64,000 nucleotides of DNA from Bradyrhizobium aeschynomenes (GTDB taxonomy: Bacteria; Pseudomonadota; Alphaproteobacteria; Rhizobiales; Xanthobacteraceae): assembly GCF_013178945.1 (NCBI RefSeq), contig NZ_JABFDM010000014.1, forward strand, positions 1-64,000, in the 5' to 3' direction. The position numbers and the translations under genes were made by a program. Below are positions 37,735-48,878 of the stretch, in pieces; position 1 is the first letter of the stretch; every line of letters starts with the position of its first letter. The notes beneath the pieces are model-generated. The model searched no databases and was not told the DNA's origin. It worked only from the letters and a program-made list of their open reading frames with translations.

Positions 37735-39171
37735 TCAGAGGCTGGCCTCGCTGGACGGCCCGACATAGGCGATCCGCACCATGTTGGTCGTGCCGGGTGT
37801 GCCGAGCGGCACGCCTGCGACCACGATGACCCGCTGGCCGGCGCGGACGAAGCCGTCGCGGAACGCGATCGAGCCGGCGCGCTCGACCATGTCGTCCTGG
37901 TCGCGCGCATCTTCCGCCACCACGCAATGCACGCCCCAGACGACCGACAATCGTCGTCCGGTTGCCAGATTGGGCGTGATCGCCACCACCGGTGGCTTCG
38001 GCCGCTCACGTGCGACGCGGATCGCGGTCGAGCCGGATGACGTCCAGCAGATGATGGTCGGCAGATCGAGATTTTCGGCAATCTGGCGTGCGGCTTCCGC
38101 GATGGCGTCGCCCGCAGTCGACTCCGGCTCGGGGCGCTGAGCCGCGATCACCGAGCGGTAGACGACGTCGCGCTCGACCTCCTCGCCGATCCGGTTCATG
38201 GTCGAGACCGCTTCGACCGGATATTTGCCGGCAGCCGATTCGGCCGACAGCATGATGGCGTCGGCGCCTTCGTAGACCGCCGTGGCGACGTCCGAGACCT
38301 CGGCGCGCGTCGGCACCGGCGACTGGATCATCGATTCCAGCATCTGCGTCGCGACCACGACCGGCTTACCGGCGCGGCGCGCCAGCCGCGTCATCTGCTT
38401 CTGCAGGCCGGGTACCCGCTCCAGCGGCAGTTCGACGCCGAGATCGCCGCGCGCCACCATCAGCGCATCGGAGACGTCGACGATGTCGTTCAGCCGGTCG
38501 ATGGCCTGCGGCTTCTCGATCTTGGACATCACGGCGGCGCGGCCGCGGATGATCTTCTTGGCCTCCAGAACGTCGTCGGCGCGCTGCACGAAGGACAGCG
38601 CGATCCAGTCGATGCCGATGTTCAGCGCCGCTTCGAGATCTGCCCGGTCTTTCGGGGTCATCGCCGACACCGGCAGATCGGTATCGGGCAGGCTGACGCC
38701 CTTGCGGTCCGACATCTTGCCGCCGATGACGACGCGCGTGACCGCGCGGGTCGGCGAGGTCTCCTCGGCGATCAGGCGCACCTTGCCGTCATCCAGCAGC
38801 AGGGCGTGGCCCGGCTGCAGGGCTGCCAGGATTTCCGGATGCGGCAGGTGAACCCGCGTCGCATCGCCCGGCGTCTTGTCGGAATCGAGCACGAAGCTCT
38901 GGCCGTTGTTCAGCTGCACCGGACCGCCGGCAAAGGTGCCGACCCGCAGCTTCGGTCCCTGCAGATCGACCAGGATGCCGATCGGCCGGCCGTAGCTCGC
39001 TTCGACGCTGCGGATCGTGGTGACCAGCTCCCGCAGCTTGTCGTGCGGGGTATGGCTCATGTTGATCCGGAAAATATCGGCCCCGGCCTCGAACAGCTTG
39101 CGAATCATCGCGCTGTCCGAGGAGGCGGGACCGAGCGTGGCGAGGATCTTGATGCGGCGCAGTCGTCTCAT
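37735..39171 (-). CDS. pyk: pyruvate kinase
   Basis: 478 aa, normal length. It starts RRIKILATLGPASSDSAMI and contains FRINMSH, LVDLQGPKLRVG and the active-site loop ARGDLGVELPLERVP. VVVATQMLESMIQSPVPTRAEVSDVATAV and ADAIMLSAESAAGKYP follow. It makes ATP and pyruvate from PEP. The C-terminal region has the effector domain (ICWTSSGSTAIRVARERP). The start overlaps the stop of the DUF1036 gene in an ATGA, so both are probably translated from one transcript. Confidence 0.98.
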   Translation of the reverse strand: MRRLRRIKILATLGPASSDSAMIRKLFEAGADIFRINMSHTPHDKLRELVTTIRSVEASYGRPIGILVDLQGPKLRVGTFAGGPVQLNNGQSFVLDSDKTPGDATRVHLPHPEILAALQPGHALLLDDGKVRLIAEETSPTRAVTRVVIGGKMSDRKGVSLPDTDLPVSAMTPKDRADLEAALNIGIDWIALSFVQRADDVLEAKKIIRGRAAVMSKIEKPQAIDRLNDIVDVSDALMVARGDLGVELPLERVPGLQKQMTRLARRAGKPVVVATQMLESMIQSPVPTRAEVSDVATAVYEGADAIMLSAESAAGKYPVEAVSTMNRIGEEVERDVVYRSVIAAQRPEPESTAGDAIAEAARQIAENLDLPTIICWTSSGSTAIRVARERPKPPVVAITPNLATGRRLSVVWGVHCVVAEDARDQDDMVERAGSIAFRDGFVRAGQRVIVVAGVPLGTPGTTNMVRIAYVGPSSEASL

Positions 39172-39761
39172 GGTTTGGGTGCTTGCCCCGAGGGCAGGCC
39201 GGACCCTGCGGGCGGCGTGCCCTGCGGACCGTTGGGCAGACCCGGCATGTTGCCGCCAGGCCCAAGGGTGCCGGGAATGCCGGGCACACGCTGCTGCGCC
39301 GGCTGCTCATTGGCTTCGGTCAGCTGCACCGTCCAGGCGCGCTGGTCCCCCGTGTCGACCTCGAAGAAGCCGGTGCGGTCGAAGCCGCGGGCCAGGCAAT
39401 TGTCCGTGCCCTTGATGGTGAACTCCTTGTCGCGCGAGCACATGAAGGCCTGGCCGGACCATTCACCGCCACGGTCATAATCCAGCGCGTAGATGTAGTA
39501 GTAGCGCGCGACGAGGGTGCCCTTGAGCAGGGTTTCGCAACTGCGAGAGGAAACGTTCCACCAGCCTTCGGTGGTCCAGCCCTCCGCGTCCTTGTAGCCG
39601 AGGGCAATCCCGACCCGGCTGGAGGTGTTGTTGCAAAGCCGGAAGTCGGCTGCGGCGGGGCTCGACGACAGACAGAGCGCGACGAGCCCAAGCAGCGAAA
39701 GCAGTCCGAAACCGGGGCGGCGGGGAATGCGATGCAAGATGGAGGAGGTTTCAGGGATCAT
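39168..39761 (-). CDS. DUF1036 family secreted protein
   Basis: 197 aa. A signal peptide (GLLSLLGLVALCLSSSPAAA) precedes the DUF1036 domain (FRLCNNTSSRVGIALGYKD, then GWWNVSSRSCETLL and YYIYALDYDRGGEW). SFMCS-like AFMCSRDKEFTI and a second DNCLARGFDRTGFFEVDTG follow. Four Cys could form two disulfides. A Pro/Gly-rich tail ends the protein. It is translationally coupled to pyk, an association seen in related genomes to my recollection but without a known reason. Confidence 0.85.
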   Translation of the reverse strand: MIPETSSILHRIPRRPGFGLLSLLGLVALCLSSSPAAADFRLCNNTSSRVGIALGYKDAEGWTTEGWWNVSSRSCETLLKGTLVARYYYIYALDYDRGGEWSGQAFMCSRDKEFTIKGTDNCLARGFDRTGFFEVDTGDQRAWTVQLTEANEQPAQQRVPGIPGTLGPGGNMPGLPNGPQGTPPAGSGLPSGQAPKP

Positions 39762-39955
39762 TGCGCGACGCTATATCAAACGACGATTGATGTCGCGCGA
39801 CTTGGCTGCGGCTGTCAACGGCAAGGCGATTTCGTGGCGAGGCGGATGCGATCGAGCGCCCGCGCCGATGAAGGTGCTGCGATATGGCCAAACCTGCGAC
39901 GATGCCGCATCCTTTAGCAGACAACCGCCCCGGCGCGGAACAGGGAACCAAAGCG

Positions 39956-40258
39956 ATGACGATGGACAGCACGACCCGAACCGAACTCGAAGCTGCCGCC
40001 TTCCGCAGGCTGGTGGAGCATCTGCGGACGAGAACCGATGTTCAGAACATCGACCTGATGAATCTGGCCGGGTTCTGCCGCAACTGCCTGTCCAATTGGC
40101 TGAAGGACGCGGCGGACGCCAAGGAAGTGCCGATGACCAGGGATGAGAGCCGCGAGGCGGTCTATGGCATGCCTTATGACGAGTGGAAGGCGAAGCACCA
40201 GCGCGAAGCGAGTGCGGAGCAGCTCGAGACCATGAAGAAGGTGCACCCGGGCCATTGA
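39956..40258 (+). CDS. DUF1244 family protein
   Basis: 100 aa, the normal DUF1244 length. It contains AAAFRRLVEHLRTRTDVQNIDLMN, AGFCRNCLSNWLKDAAD with two close Cys, SREAVYGMPYDEWKAKHQ and a final KKVHPGH. It is a small helical protein of unknown role. The ATG at 39956 follows AGGGAA; the longer reading from 39884 is an unlikely start. It is divergent from the DUF1036/pyk unit (39762-39955 between, no gene seen). The next 255 bp to gapR hold no gene. Confidence 0.86.
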   Translation: MTMDSTTRTELEAAAFRRLVEHLRTRTDVQNIDLMNLAGFCRNCLSNWLKDAADAKEVPMTRDESREAVYGMPYDEWKAKHQREASAEQLETMKKVHPGH

Positions 40259-40513
40259 CGCTCGGCGAAGGCGAGGGGCTACGAAGGCTTCGGGCCCGCG
40301 AATCGCGCGCTGCGCAGGATGACGACCCAAACGCAAGCCGCACGGCCGGCTTGCTTACGCTTCAGATGGTGCAGCCCAACAACATGTGGGCGCACTGTGG
40401 ATGAGGGCGATGTCAGCTTGACGCAGGGCACGCCAGCTTTGAGGGTCGCGGCCAACACGCGCGCCCTGCCGGGCGCCTTCCTCGGACACATCAGTTCCAC
40501 TCAGGAGTATCAG

Positions 40514-40789
40514 ATGGCTACCCCCGCCGCCGCGAAGGACGACGACTCGCCCGCGACCCGCTTCGCCGTAGATCAGCTCAAATCGATCATCGAGCGCATC
40601 GAGCGGCTGGAGGAGGAGAAGAAGGCCATCTCCGAGGACATCAAGGACGTCTATGCCGAGAGCAAGGGCAACGGTTTCGACGTCAAGGCGCTGCGCACGA
40701 TCATCCGGCTTCGCAAGCAGGACCCGAATGAGCGCCAGGAAGAAGAGAGCATTCTCGAGACCTACATGCAGGCGCTCGGCATGCTCTGA
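40514..40789 (+). CDS. gapR: GapR (DUF2312), nucleoid-associated DNA-binding protein
   Basis: 91 aa. The conserved core is [21 protein letters not shown], then [30 protein letters not shown] and a short C-terminal ETYMQALG. GapR forms tetramers that clamp overtwisted DNA ahead of forks and polymerases, stimulates gyrase-type enzymes and is essential in several alphaproteobacteria. The ATG at 40514 with CAGGAG at 6 nt upstream is well supported. The long in-frame reading upstream is not used. A strong terminator follows. Confidence 0.95.
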   Translation: MATPAAAKDDDSPATRFAVDQLKSIIERIERLEEEKKAISEDIKDVYAESKGNGFDVKALRTIIRLRKQDPNERQEEESILETYMQALGML

Positions 40790-40830
40790 ACCGGTCGGTC
40801 GGCGAACCGGCTGATCCTGCCTTAATCTCA

Positions 40831-40866
40831 AAATGCCCCCGCGCGATCGCCGGGGGCATTTGTTTC
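40831..40866 (+). terminator. intrinsic terminator after gapR
   Basis: AAATGCCCCCG at 40831 pairs exactly with CGGGGGCATTT ending at 40861 around a 9-nt loop, followed by GTTTC. Because the outer bases are A/T, it can also serve the convergent DUF882 gene on the other strand. Confidence 0.88.
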
Positions 40867-40902
40867 AAGGACGTCATCAGGTGCGGGGCATGCCGGCTTC
40901 GA

Positions 40903-42537
40903 TCAGCGCAACGCTGCTGCGCGCATCGTGAACGATTTGGTTTCGAGCTTGATGATCGCAGGTCCGGTGAACTGGTCGTAGCTCAATCCCGGGGTCGGAT
41001 CGGCGGCGAAGCTCATGGCCAGCGCGATCTGCGGCTTGACGAAGTAACTGCGCATGACGGTCAGATCCGGGTCGCCCATTTTCGTGACCGACATCGACGA
41101 CGAAGCGCTCGGCGTCAGCATGATCGCGCGCATCCAGGTCGAATCGGGACCCTTGGAGGCCGCGAGCCGCGTTGCCATCGTGATCAGTCCGTCCTGACCT
41201 TGCCCGCTTTTGGCGGCCGGCTCCTGGGCGGGAGCTGCATTGCGGGTCGCAGGACGGGAGTTGCGGACGGGAATGGCCGTCGTCGCTGTGCCGTTGCTAC
41301 GCTCGGCAGGAGCGGGAGCGAAGGCCATGGCCTGCATCAGGCTCGCGGTTTGCGCCTGGTCGATCGCCGACAGTGCCCGCCGCGCTGTGATGGCGGCGAC
41401 CTGCTCAGGCGTTGCCTGCTTGGGCGTCGAGGGGTTGTCACCCCAGAAGCCGCGCGAATTGATGATGTCGGCGACGCTTTGCGGTGCGCCGTCCCGCGGC
41501 ACGCCGGAGATCGCGCTCGTGGTCTCGGCCTTCGCCTCCGGCTTGGCGGCCATGGGCTGCGCAGCCTGCGAATCAGCCGACGCCAGCTGCAGGGCATTTG
41601 CGATCTTGCCGCGAGCCGTCGATGGCTTGTTGTCCGGGGAGCGGTCGGCGCTCCGATTGTCCTTGTCGGCGGCCTTGGTAGCCAGCGAGGCGGTCTGAAC
41701 CGGCTTGGTCTCGGCCTTGCTCTCGCTCTCGCCCGACTCCTCGTCATCCTCGCTCGGACGTCCGCGGAACAGGCGCGCAAACAGGTTGGAGCGGCCGGAT
41801 GACGCATCGTCGCCTGGGCCGCGCTTCTCGATCTCGGCCTTGGCGACCTCATAGCCCTTGAGCGGTACGCCGTTGCTCGGGACATGCACGGTCTTGCCGT
41901 CCGGGAAGACGCGCGCCAACTGGTCGGCGGTCATGCGCGGCCAGTGGCGGATGTTGCCGGTGTCGAGGTGAACGAAGGGCGAGCCGGAGGTCGGATAGAA
42001 GCCGACGCCACCGCGCTGCAGCCGCAGACCGGCGTAGCGGATCTGCTCGAGCGGTACGCCAGGGATATAGAAATCCATGGCGTGGCCGAGCATGTGCTGG
42101 CTGTGGCGGGCAACCCCGGAATGCGCCGAGCGGCGGCGCAGCATCGAATTCGTGGCGGGCGATCGGTACGACGAGATGATCTGGATCGGCTGCTTGCCGT
42201 CGACGTCGCGATAGACCTCCCAGAGGATGTCGAACAGTCGGCGGTCCATGACCGTCGAATCCTGGGTGCGCCAGTCGCGCAGGAAGTGGTTGAGCTTCTT
42301 CAGCGCGTCTTCGTCGTAGCGGCCTTCGCGCTTGAAGGTGACCGTCAGGTCTTCGCCGGAATGGGTGTGATGGAAGGAAAGGGTGCGCGTTTCGTTGAGC
42401 GCTTCTGCGTCACGGACGGTGCCCGCTCCCAGCAGCAGGAGCAGGGAAGCGAGGCCGTAGCGGCAGACGGCGTTCCAGCCCGCTCTGGGCAGCGAACGCG
42501 ATTGGCGCGCGAAAACAGACAGCAAGATGCAGCCCAC
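40903..42537 (-). CDS. DUF882 (YcbK-like) peptidase M15-type cell-wall protein with long tail
   Basis: 544 aa. An N-terminal signal/anchor (YGLASLLLLLGAGTVRDAEA) precedes the DUF882 domain at about residues 45-210. Metal ligands fit RHSQHMLGHAMDFYIPG (HxxxxxxD pattern) and PFVHLDTG. DUF882 is related to D,D-/L,D-carboxypeptidases of M15 type that trim peptidoglycan. The remaining 330 residues are Ala/Ser/Lys/Gln-rich and unusual for the family, ending in a compact segment around SVTKMGDPDLTVM. The start is a GTG at 42537 and is uncertain. It follows the L,D-transpeptidase in the same direction. Confidence 0.82.
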   Translation of the reverse strand: MGCILLSVFARQSRSLPRAGWNAVCRYGLASLLLLLGAGTVRDAEALNETRTLSFHHTHSGEDLTVTFKREGRYDEDALKKLNHFLRDWRTQDSTVMDRRLFDILWEVYRDVDGKQPIQIISSYRSPATNSMLRRRSAHSGVARHSQHMLGHAMDFYIPGVPLEQIRYAGLRLQRGGVGFYPTSGSPFVHLDTGNIRHWPRMTADQLARVFPDGKTVHVPSNGVPLKGYEVAKAEIEKRGPGDDASSGRSNLFARLFRGRPSEDDEESGESESKAETKPVQTASLATKAADKDNRSADRSPDNKPSTARGKIANALQLASADSQAAQPMAAKPEAKAETTSAISGVPRDGAPQSVADIINSRGFWGDNPSTPKQATPEQVAAITARRALSAIDQAQTASLMQAMAFAPAPAERSNGTATTAIPVRNSRPATRNAAPAQEPAAKSGQGQDGLITMATRLAASKGPDSTWMRAIMLTPSASSSMSVTKMGDPDLTVMRSYFVKPQIALAMSFAADPTPGLSYDQFTGPAIIKLETKSFTMRAAALR

Positions 42538-42728
42538 CCCGTCGACGAGCGTTTACTCAGATACCCTCTTGCGGCCCGTCCGGCGGAAGAGAGAGGAAAC
42601 GCTTACCTAAGGCGGGATGGTTAAAGGATACTCACCGACCCGCCCCCCAATTACCCTTAACATATACTCTTGAGTGTGGCGAAAAAGAGCCATCGAATCG
42701 TGGTTGATCATTGTGGTTAACCCAAAGC

Positions 42729-42756
42729 AAAGGCCCCGCCGGTGGGCGAGGCCTTT
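42729..42756 (-). terminator. intrinsic terminator after the L,D-transpeptidase gene
   Basis: On the minus strand, AAAGGCCTCGCC pairs with GGCGGGGCCTTT around CACC (one mismatch), followed by GCTTTG. It is 40 bp past the stop. Upstream of it, 42538-42728 is noncoding before the DUF882 gene. Confidence 0.75.
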
Positions 42757-42796
42757 GATCTCAAAACGAAAATTTGGGTCGTGATCGGCGGGCCGA

Positions 42797-44923
42797 TCAG
42801 CGGGTGAACACCCGGCGCGGCGGGCGGCCGACCGGTGCCGGCGGGGTCGGCTGACCACCGCCGAACAGGCGCTCGAAGAAGTTCGGGCCGGATGAGCCGG
42901 AGGAGAAGCTGTTGTCGCTGACATTGACCGCGTTCGGCAGCGGACCCTTCGGCCGAGAATAGTTCGGCTGGGCGTGGGCGACGACGTTCTCGAGATCCTT
43001 GCCGCGGCTGTTCTTGAGGATCGAGATCATGGCGGCGTCGCGACCATAGACGTCCTTGCGGAATTGCAGCTTGCCCGCATCGTCGACGAAAGCGGTCTGG
43101 TAGGTGATGTTGACCGGGATCGGCGTCGGGAATTTCAAGTCGATCTCGCTCCGCCCATACATGCTGCGGATGCGCTCGGGGGTGTAGCGCTCGTTCGGCA
43201 TCGCGATGTTGAGCAGCACCGATGCGTATTGATCCGGATACTGCACGCGCATGCAGCCATGGCTGAAGGCGCGCTCGTCACGGGCGAACAGGTTCTTGTC
43301 CGGCGTGTCGTGCTGATAGACCAGGAACTTGTTCGGGAAGTTGAAGCGGATGCGGCCGAGCGCATTGGCTTCGCCCGGCGGCTGCGAGATGTGGATCGAG
43401 CCGTCGCGGGCGCGCTCGAGCTTCAGGCCCATGCGATCGAGCACGGTCGGATCCTGCTGCAGCGCCGGCAGATACTCGTTGTAGATGATCGACGGCGGCA
43501 CGTTCCAGGTTGGGTTGACCGTGATGAACTTCATCGTCTCGCTGAGCAGCGGCGTCGCGTGCTGGCCCGGCTTGCCGGTCACGACGCGGGTGGTCCACAC
43601 CTGCGCTCCGCGCTGCATGACCTTCAGCGTGTAGTCGGGAACGTTGAGGATCACATAGGCGTCGCCGAGCGACGGTGCGCCGAGATCGCGCGGCAGCCAG
43701 CGCCAGCGCTCCATGTTGACGATGACGGTGTCGATCTGCTTGTCCCGCTTCGGCGTATTCAGCGCCTTGACGGTGCGGTCGTCGAGCACGCCGGTCGGCT
43801 TGAGGTCGACGCTCGCCTGGAATTTACGCACCGCGGCCGCGACCTTGGCGTCATAGCGGATGTCGTCGGCGTTCTCCGTGAGGCCGAGCTTGGCGCGCAG
43901 CTTCGGCACGCGCGGATCGGACATCTGCGCCTCGGCCTCCGGCGCGTTCTTGCCGCGCGCGGGGGTGTATTTCAGCGGTTCGCCCTCGTCGATGAGGACG
44001 GGGGGCCCATCCGCGCCGCCGCGCAACTCGGCGAGCTTGGCCTTCAGCAGCTTGTAGAGCTTGTGCGGCGGGTTGTAGCCCTCGAGCGCCGCCGACGCAT
44101 CCTTGGCGGTGGTGACGTTGGCCAGCACCTCGTTCGGGTCGATCGGATGCTCGGGATACTGGATGTCAGCCGACACCTGCGACCAATGCATGCGGCCGCT
44201 CTGCGCCTGCCGCGCGTAGTCCATCATGCTCTCGGTGAGCTTGAGGTCGGCTTCGGCCAGTGCGTCCGGCGCCGAGCCTGCGGCGGCAAAGTCCGGCACC
44301 GGATAGTCGGCGGGATTGAGGCCGTCGGAAGCCGCATCCTTCAGGCGCGCGATCACGCCCTTGGCCGCGGCGGTCAGGTTGCCGCCCTGGGTCCAGATCG
44401 GCGCGTAGTCGCGGCCGGTGTAGAACTTCTCGACGGCGGCGCGTTCGGCCTTGCGGTCGAAATACTTCGTTGCCTTGGTCGCGATCAGGTCGCGCAGACG
44501 ATCGGCGACCGGCTGGTCGGCGGCGGGAACGGTGCTGGCGGTCTTGGCCGGTTCGGGCGCAGGAGCGGTCGCAGTCGCAGCCGCAGGGGCCGTGGCGGGC
44601 GGCGGCGAGACAACGGTCTTGGCCGGATCGGCCGCAGGCACCGCCGCAGAGTCGAGCGGCTTTGTAGTCGGTTCGGACGGCTTGGCCTGAGCAGGCGAGA
44701 CGGTGGCGGTGGTGTCGAGCTTGAAATCGCTGGCGGTCGGTGGCGGCACGTTGGCCGGCTCGGGGAACGGGATCGCCGCATCGATGGCCAGTTCGGCGGC
44801 ATTGTTGCGAGGGGCGTCGCCCTGGGCGAGGGCCGAAGTCGCGGACACCGCGAGGAAGGTTGCCGCGACAGCCATCAGCACGCGGTCATATCCGCCACGG
44901 TTGGTCACACAATCTCGCATCAT
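42797..44923 (-). CDS. L,D-transpeptidase of the YcbB type
   Basis: About 708 aa. A signal/anchor (LMAVAATFLAVSATSALAQG) is followed by a long Pro/Ala/Thr-rich linker. The next part has FYTGRDYAPIWTQGGNLT and the peptidoglycan-binding helix bundle (LRAKLGLTENADD, VRKFQASVDLKPTGVLDDRT) near residues 330-390. The YkuD catalytic domain has SHGCMRVQYP near residue 556, with the Cys nucleophile and the His preceding it. It makes 3-3 crosslinks in peptidoglycan. ATG 44923 has GAGGG 5 nt upstream. No promoter is certain in 44924-45245, which has no gene. Confidence 0.9.
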   Translation of the reverse strand: MMRDCVTNRGGYDRVLMAVAATFLAVSATSALAQGDAPRNNAAELAIDAAIPFPEPANVPPPTASDFKLDTTATVSPAQAKPSEPTTKPLDSAAVPAADPAKTVVSPPPATAPAAATATAPAPEPAKTASTVPAADQPVADRLRDLIATKATKYFDRKAERAAVEKFYTGRDYAPIWTQGGNLTAAAKGVIARLKDAASDGLNPADYPVPDFAAAGSAPDALAEADLKLTESMMDYARQAQSGRMHWSQVSADIQYPEHPIDPNEVLANVTTAKDASAALEGYNPPHKLYKLLKAKLAELRGGADGPPVLIDEGEPLKYTPARGKNAPEAEAQMSDPRVPKLRAKLGLTENADDIRYDAKVAAAVRKFQASVDLKPTGVLDDRTVKALNTPKRDKQIDTVIVNMERWRWLPRDLGAPSLGDAYVILNVPDYTLKVMQRGAQVWTTRVVTGKPGQHATPLLSETMKFITVNPTWNVPPSIIYNEYLPALQQDPTVLDRMGLKLERARDGSIHISQPPGEANALGRIRFNFPNKFLVYQHDTPDKNLFARDERAFSHGCMRVQYPDQYASVLLNIAMPNERYTPERIRSMYGRSEIDLKFPTPIPVNITYQTAFVDDAGKLQFRKDVYGRDAAMISILKNSRGKDLENVVAHAQPNYSRPKGPLPNAVNVSDNSFSSGSSGPNFFERLFGGGQPTPPAPVGRPPRRVFTR

Positions 44924-45245
44924 CAATCCCTCGAATGATCTGTCCCGCCAGGAACAGGGTCGGTAACAAGGTCGATCGCTGCCCGCCAGTTCCGGCTCAA
45001 GCACCGCTCGTGAGAATGGATCTCGCCTGTACGCAATGATTCACGCCCAAACGATACTCAAGCCCCTGTTCTGCGGCCAGCGCCACACGGGACAACTCAC
45101 GACAAACTGACTCTTGGGAAACCCCGGCCAAACCGATCGTGCGTTTGTGCCACGCGTTTTTTCCTTTGTCTGTCACCGCAAGGCAACGGTTCAGATGTTC
45201 CAGTATTGCCGAGCCTTGCGGCGTTTTTCGGACAGCGGCGGATCA

Positions 45246-46745
<1,500 letters not shown>

Positions 46746-46865
46746 GGCTTTCCTTGCACGCTACGACTATCTGTCTCGAATCGGGGCACTCTCGCCGACG
46801 CCGATTAACGCAACCTTAAACCTCGCTGATCGGGATAAACGTTCGAACAACAGGTTACCCATCCG

Positions 46866-48848
46866 ATGACCTCGCGCGCCTCTTCCGCCCTTCGCAAGCC
46901 CACCAAAGCTGCTCCTCCGCCCAAAACCGCGTCAAAGACTGCCAAGGCCAAGCCGGCCAATAAGTCCGTCGTCAAGACTCCGTCGAAGCAGGCAGCCGCC
47001 AAGACCAAGCGTGGCGCGACGGCCAAATCGTCTGCAAAGCCGGCGAAGAAGATGGTCGCGGCCAAGACGGGGATCGGGACGCTGCCCGAATGGAATCTCG
47101 GCGACCTTTATAGGGGCATCGACGCGCCGGAGATCGCTCACGATCTCGCGAAGATGGATACCGAATGCGTCGCGTTTGAGACCGACTACAAGGGCAAACT
47201 CGCCGAGCACGTCGCACGCGAGGATGGCGGCGAATGGCTCGCAGGCGCAGTGCGGCGTTATGAAGCGATCGACGACCTCGCCGGACGGCTCGGCTCGTTC
47301 GCCGGGCTCGCGCATGCCGGCGACAGCGTCGATCCCGCGATCTCGAAATTCTACGGTGACATCTCGGAGCGGCTGACGGCAGCCTCGACGCATCTGCTGT
47401 TCTTTCCGCTCGAGCTCAACCGCATCGACGACGCCGTGATCGCGCGCGCGATGGAGACGTCAGCGCTCGGCTACTACCGGCCGTGGATCGAGGATCTACG
47501 CAAGGACAAGCCGTATCAGCTCGAAGATCGCGTCGAGCAGCTGTTCCACGAGAAGTCGCAGACGGGATACTCGGCCTGGAACCGGCTGTTCGACCAGACC
47601 ATCGCGGGCCTGCGCTTCCAGATCGGCGGCAAGGACCTTGCGATCGAACCGACCTTGAACTTCCTGCAGGACCGTGATGGGGCCAAGCGCAAGGCCGCGG
47701 CGGAGGCGCTGGCCAAGACCTTCAAGGCCAATGAGCGTACTTTTGCGCTTATCACCAATACGCTCGCCAAGGACAAGGACATCTCCGACCGCTGGCGCGG
47801 CTTCCAGGATGTTGCGGACTCCCGCCACTTGAACAACCGCGTCGAGCGCGAGGTGGTCGATGCGCTGGTGTCCTCGGTACGGGCGGCCTATCCGAAACTG
47901 TCGCATCGCTACTACCAGCTCAAGGCGCGCTGGTTCAAAAAGAAGAAGCTCGCGCATTGGGACCGCAATGCGCCGTTGCCGTTTGCTGCCAATGCCACGA
48001 TCGCCTGGCCGGAAGCCAAGAGCATGGTGCTGACGGCGTATCGCGGCTTCTCGCCCGAGATGGCCGACATCGCGCAGCGCTTCTTCGACGACAGCTGGAT
48101 CGATGCGCCGGTTCGGCCGGGCAAGGCGCCCGGCGCATTCTCGCATCCGACCACGCCGTCGGCACATCCCTATGTGCTGATGAACTATCAAGGCAAGCCG
48201 CGCGACGTGATGACGCTCGCGCACGAGCTCGGCCATGGTGTGCACCAGGTGCTGGCGGCCAAGAACGGCGCGCTGATGGCGCCGACGCCGTTGACGCTCG
48301 CCGAGACCGCGAGCGTGTTCGGCGAGATGCTGACGTTCAAGCGGCTGTTGTCGGAGACCCGCGACGCCAGGCAGCGCCAGGCGCTGCTCGCCGGCAAGGT
48401 CGAAGACATGATCAACACGGTGGTGCGGCAGATCGCGTTCTATTCGTTCGAGCGCGCCGTGCACACCGAGCGCAAGAACGGCGAGCTGACGGCCGAGCGG
48501 CTCGGACAGCTCTGGCTGTCGGTGCAGACCGAAAGCCTCGGCGAGGCGATCGAGATCAAGCCGGGCTACGAGAACTTCTGGATGTACATCCCGCACTTCA
48601 TCCATTCGCCGTTCTACGTCTACGCCTATGCGTTCGGCGATTGTCTCGTGAACTCGCTCTACGCGGTCTACGAGCACGCCGCCGACGGCTTCGCCGAGCG
48701 CTATCTGGCGATGCTCGCGGCCGGCGGCACCAAGCATTATTCCGAGCTGCTCAGGCCGTTCGGCCTCGACGCCAAGGACCCCAAATTCTGGGACGGCGGC
48801 CTGTCGGTCATCGCTGGCATGATCGACGAACTGGAGGCGATGGGGTAG
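46866..48848 (+). CDS. pepF: M3 family oligoendopeptidase F with histone H1-like N-terminal tail
   Basis: 660 aa. The M3 metallopeptidase zinc site is AHELGHGVHQ near residue 453, with the third ligand in the AETASVFGEML segment. Other family motifs are YQLEDRVEQLFHEKSQTG and GYENFWMYIPHFIHSPFYVYAYAF. PepF cleaves peptides of about 7 to 17 residues in the cytoplasm. The first 75 residues are Lys/Ala/Pro/Ser-rich, like the tail of histone H1 (KTAKAKPANKS, KQAAAKTKRGATAKSS), which is not part of the catalytic fold. No clear ribosome site marks the start; if a later start were used, most of the tail would be lost. Confidence 0.88.
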   Translation: MTSRASSALRKPTKAAPPPKTASKTAKAKPANKSVVKTPSKQAAAKTKRGATAKSSAKPAKKMVAAKTGIGTLPEWNLGDLYRGIDAPEIAHDLAKMDTECVAFETDYKGKLAEHVAREDGGEWLAGAVRRYEAIDDLAGRLGSFAGLAHAGDSVDPAISKFYGDISERLTAASTHLLFFPLELNRIDDAVIARAMETSALGYYRPWIEDLRKDKPYQLEDRVEQLFHEKSQTGYSAWNRLFDQTIAGLRFQIGGKDLAIEPTLNFLQDRDGAKRKAAAEALAKTFKANERTFALITNTLAKDKDISDRWRGFQDVADSRHLNNRVEREVVDALVSSVRAAYPKLSHRYYQLKARWFKKKKLAHWDRNAPLPFAANATIAWPEAKSMVLTAYRGFSPEMADIAQRFFDDSWIDAPVRPGKAPGAFSHPTTPSAHPYVLMNYQGKPRDVMTLAHELGHGVHQVLAAKNGALMAPTPLTLAETASVFGEMLTFKRLLSETRDARQRQALLAGKVEDMINTVVRQIAFYSFERAVHTERKNGELTAERLGQLWLSVQTESLGEAIEIKPGYENFWMYIPHFIHSPFYVYAYAFGDCLVNSLYAVYEHAADGFAERYLAMLAAGGTKHYSELLRPFGLDAKDPKFWDGGLSVIAGMIDELEAMG

Positions 48849-48878
48849 GGCGGCGTAAAACATTTGTTGAACGGAACG

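Noticed and set aside
42974-44938. 654-codon reading frame opposite the L,D-transpeptidase
   Set aside because: The minus strand has the complete YkuD motif and signal peptide. The plus-strand reading is a GC-bias artefact.
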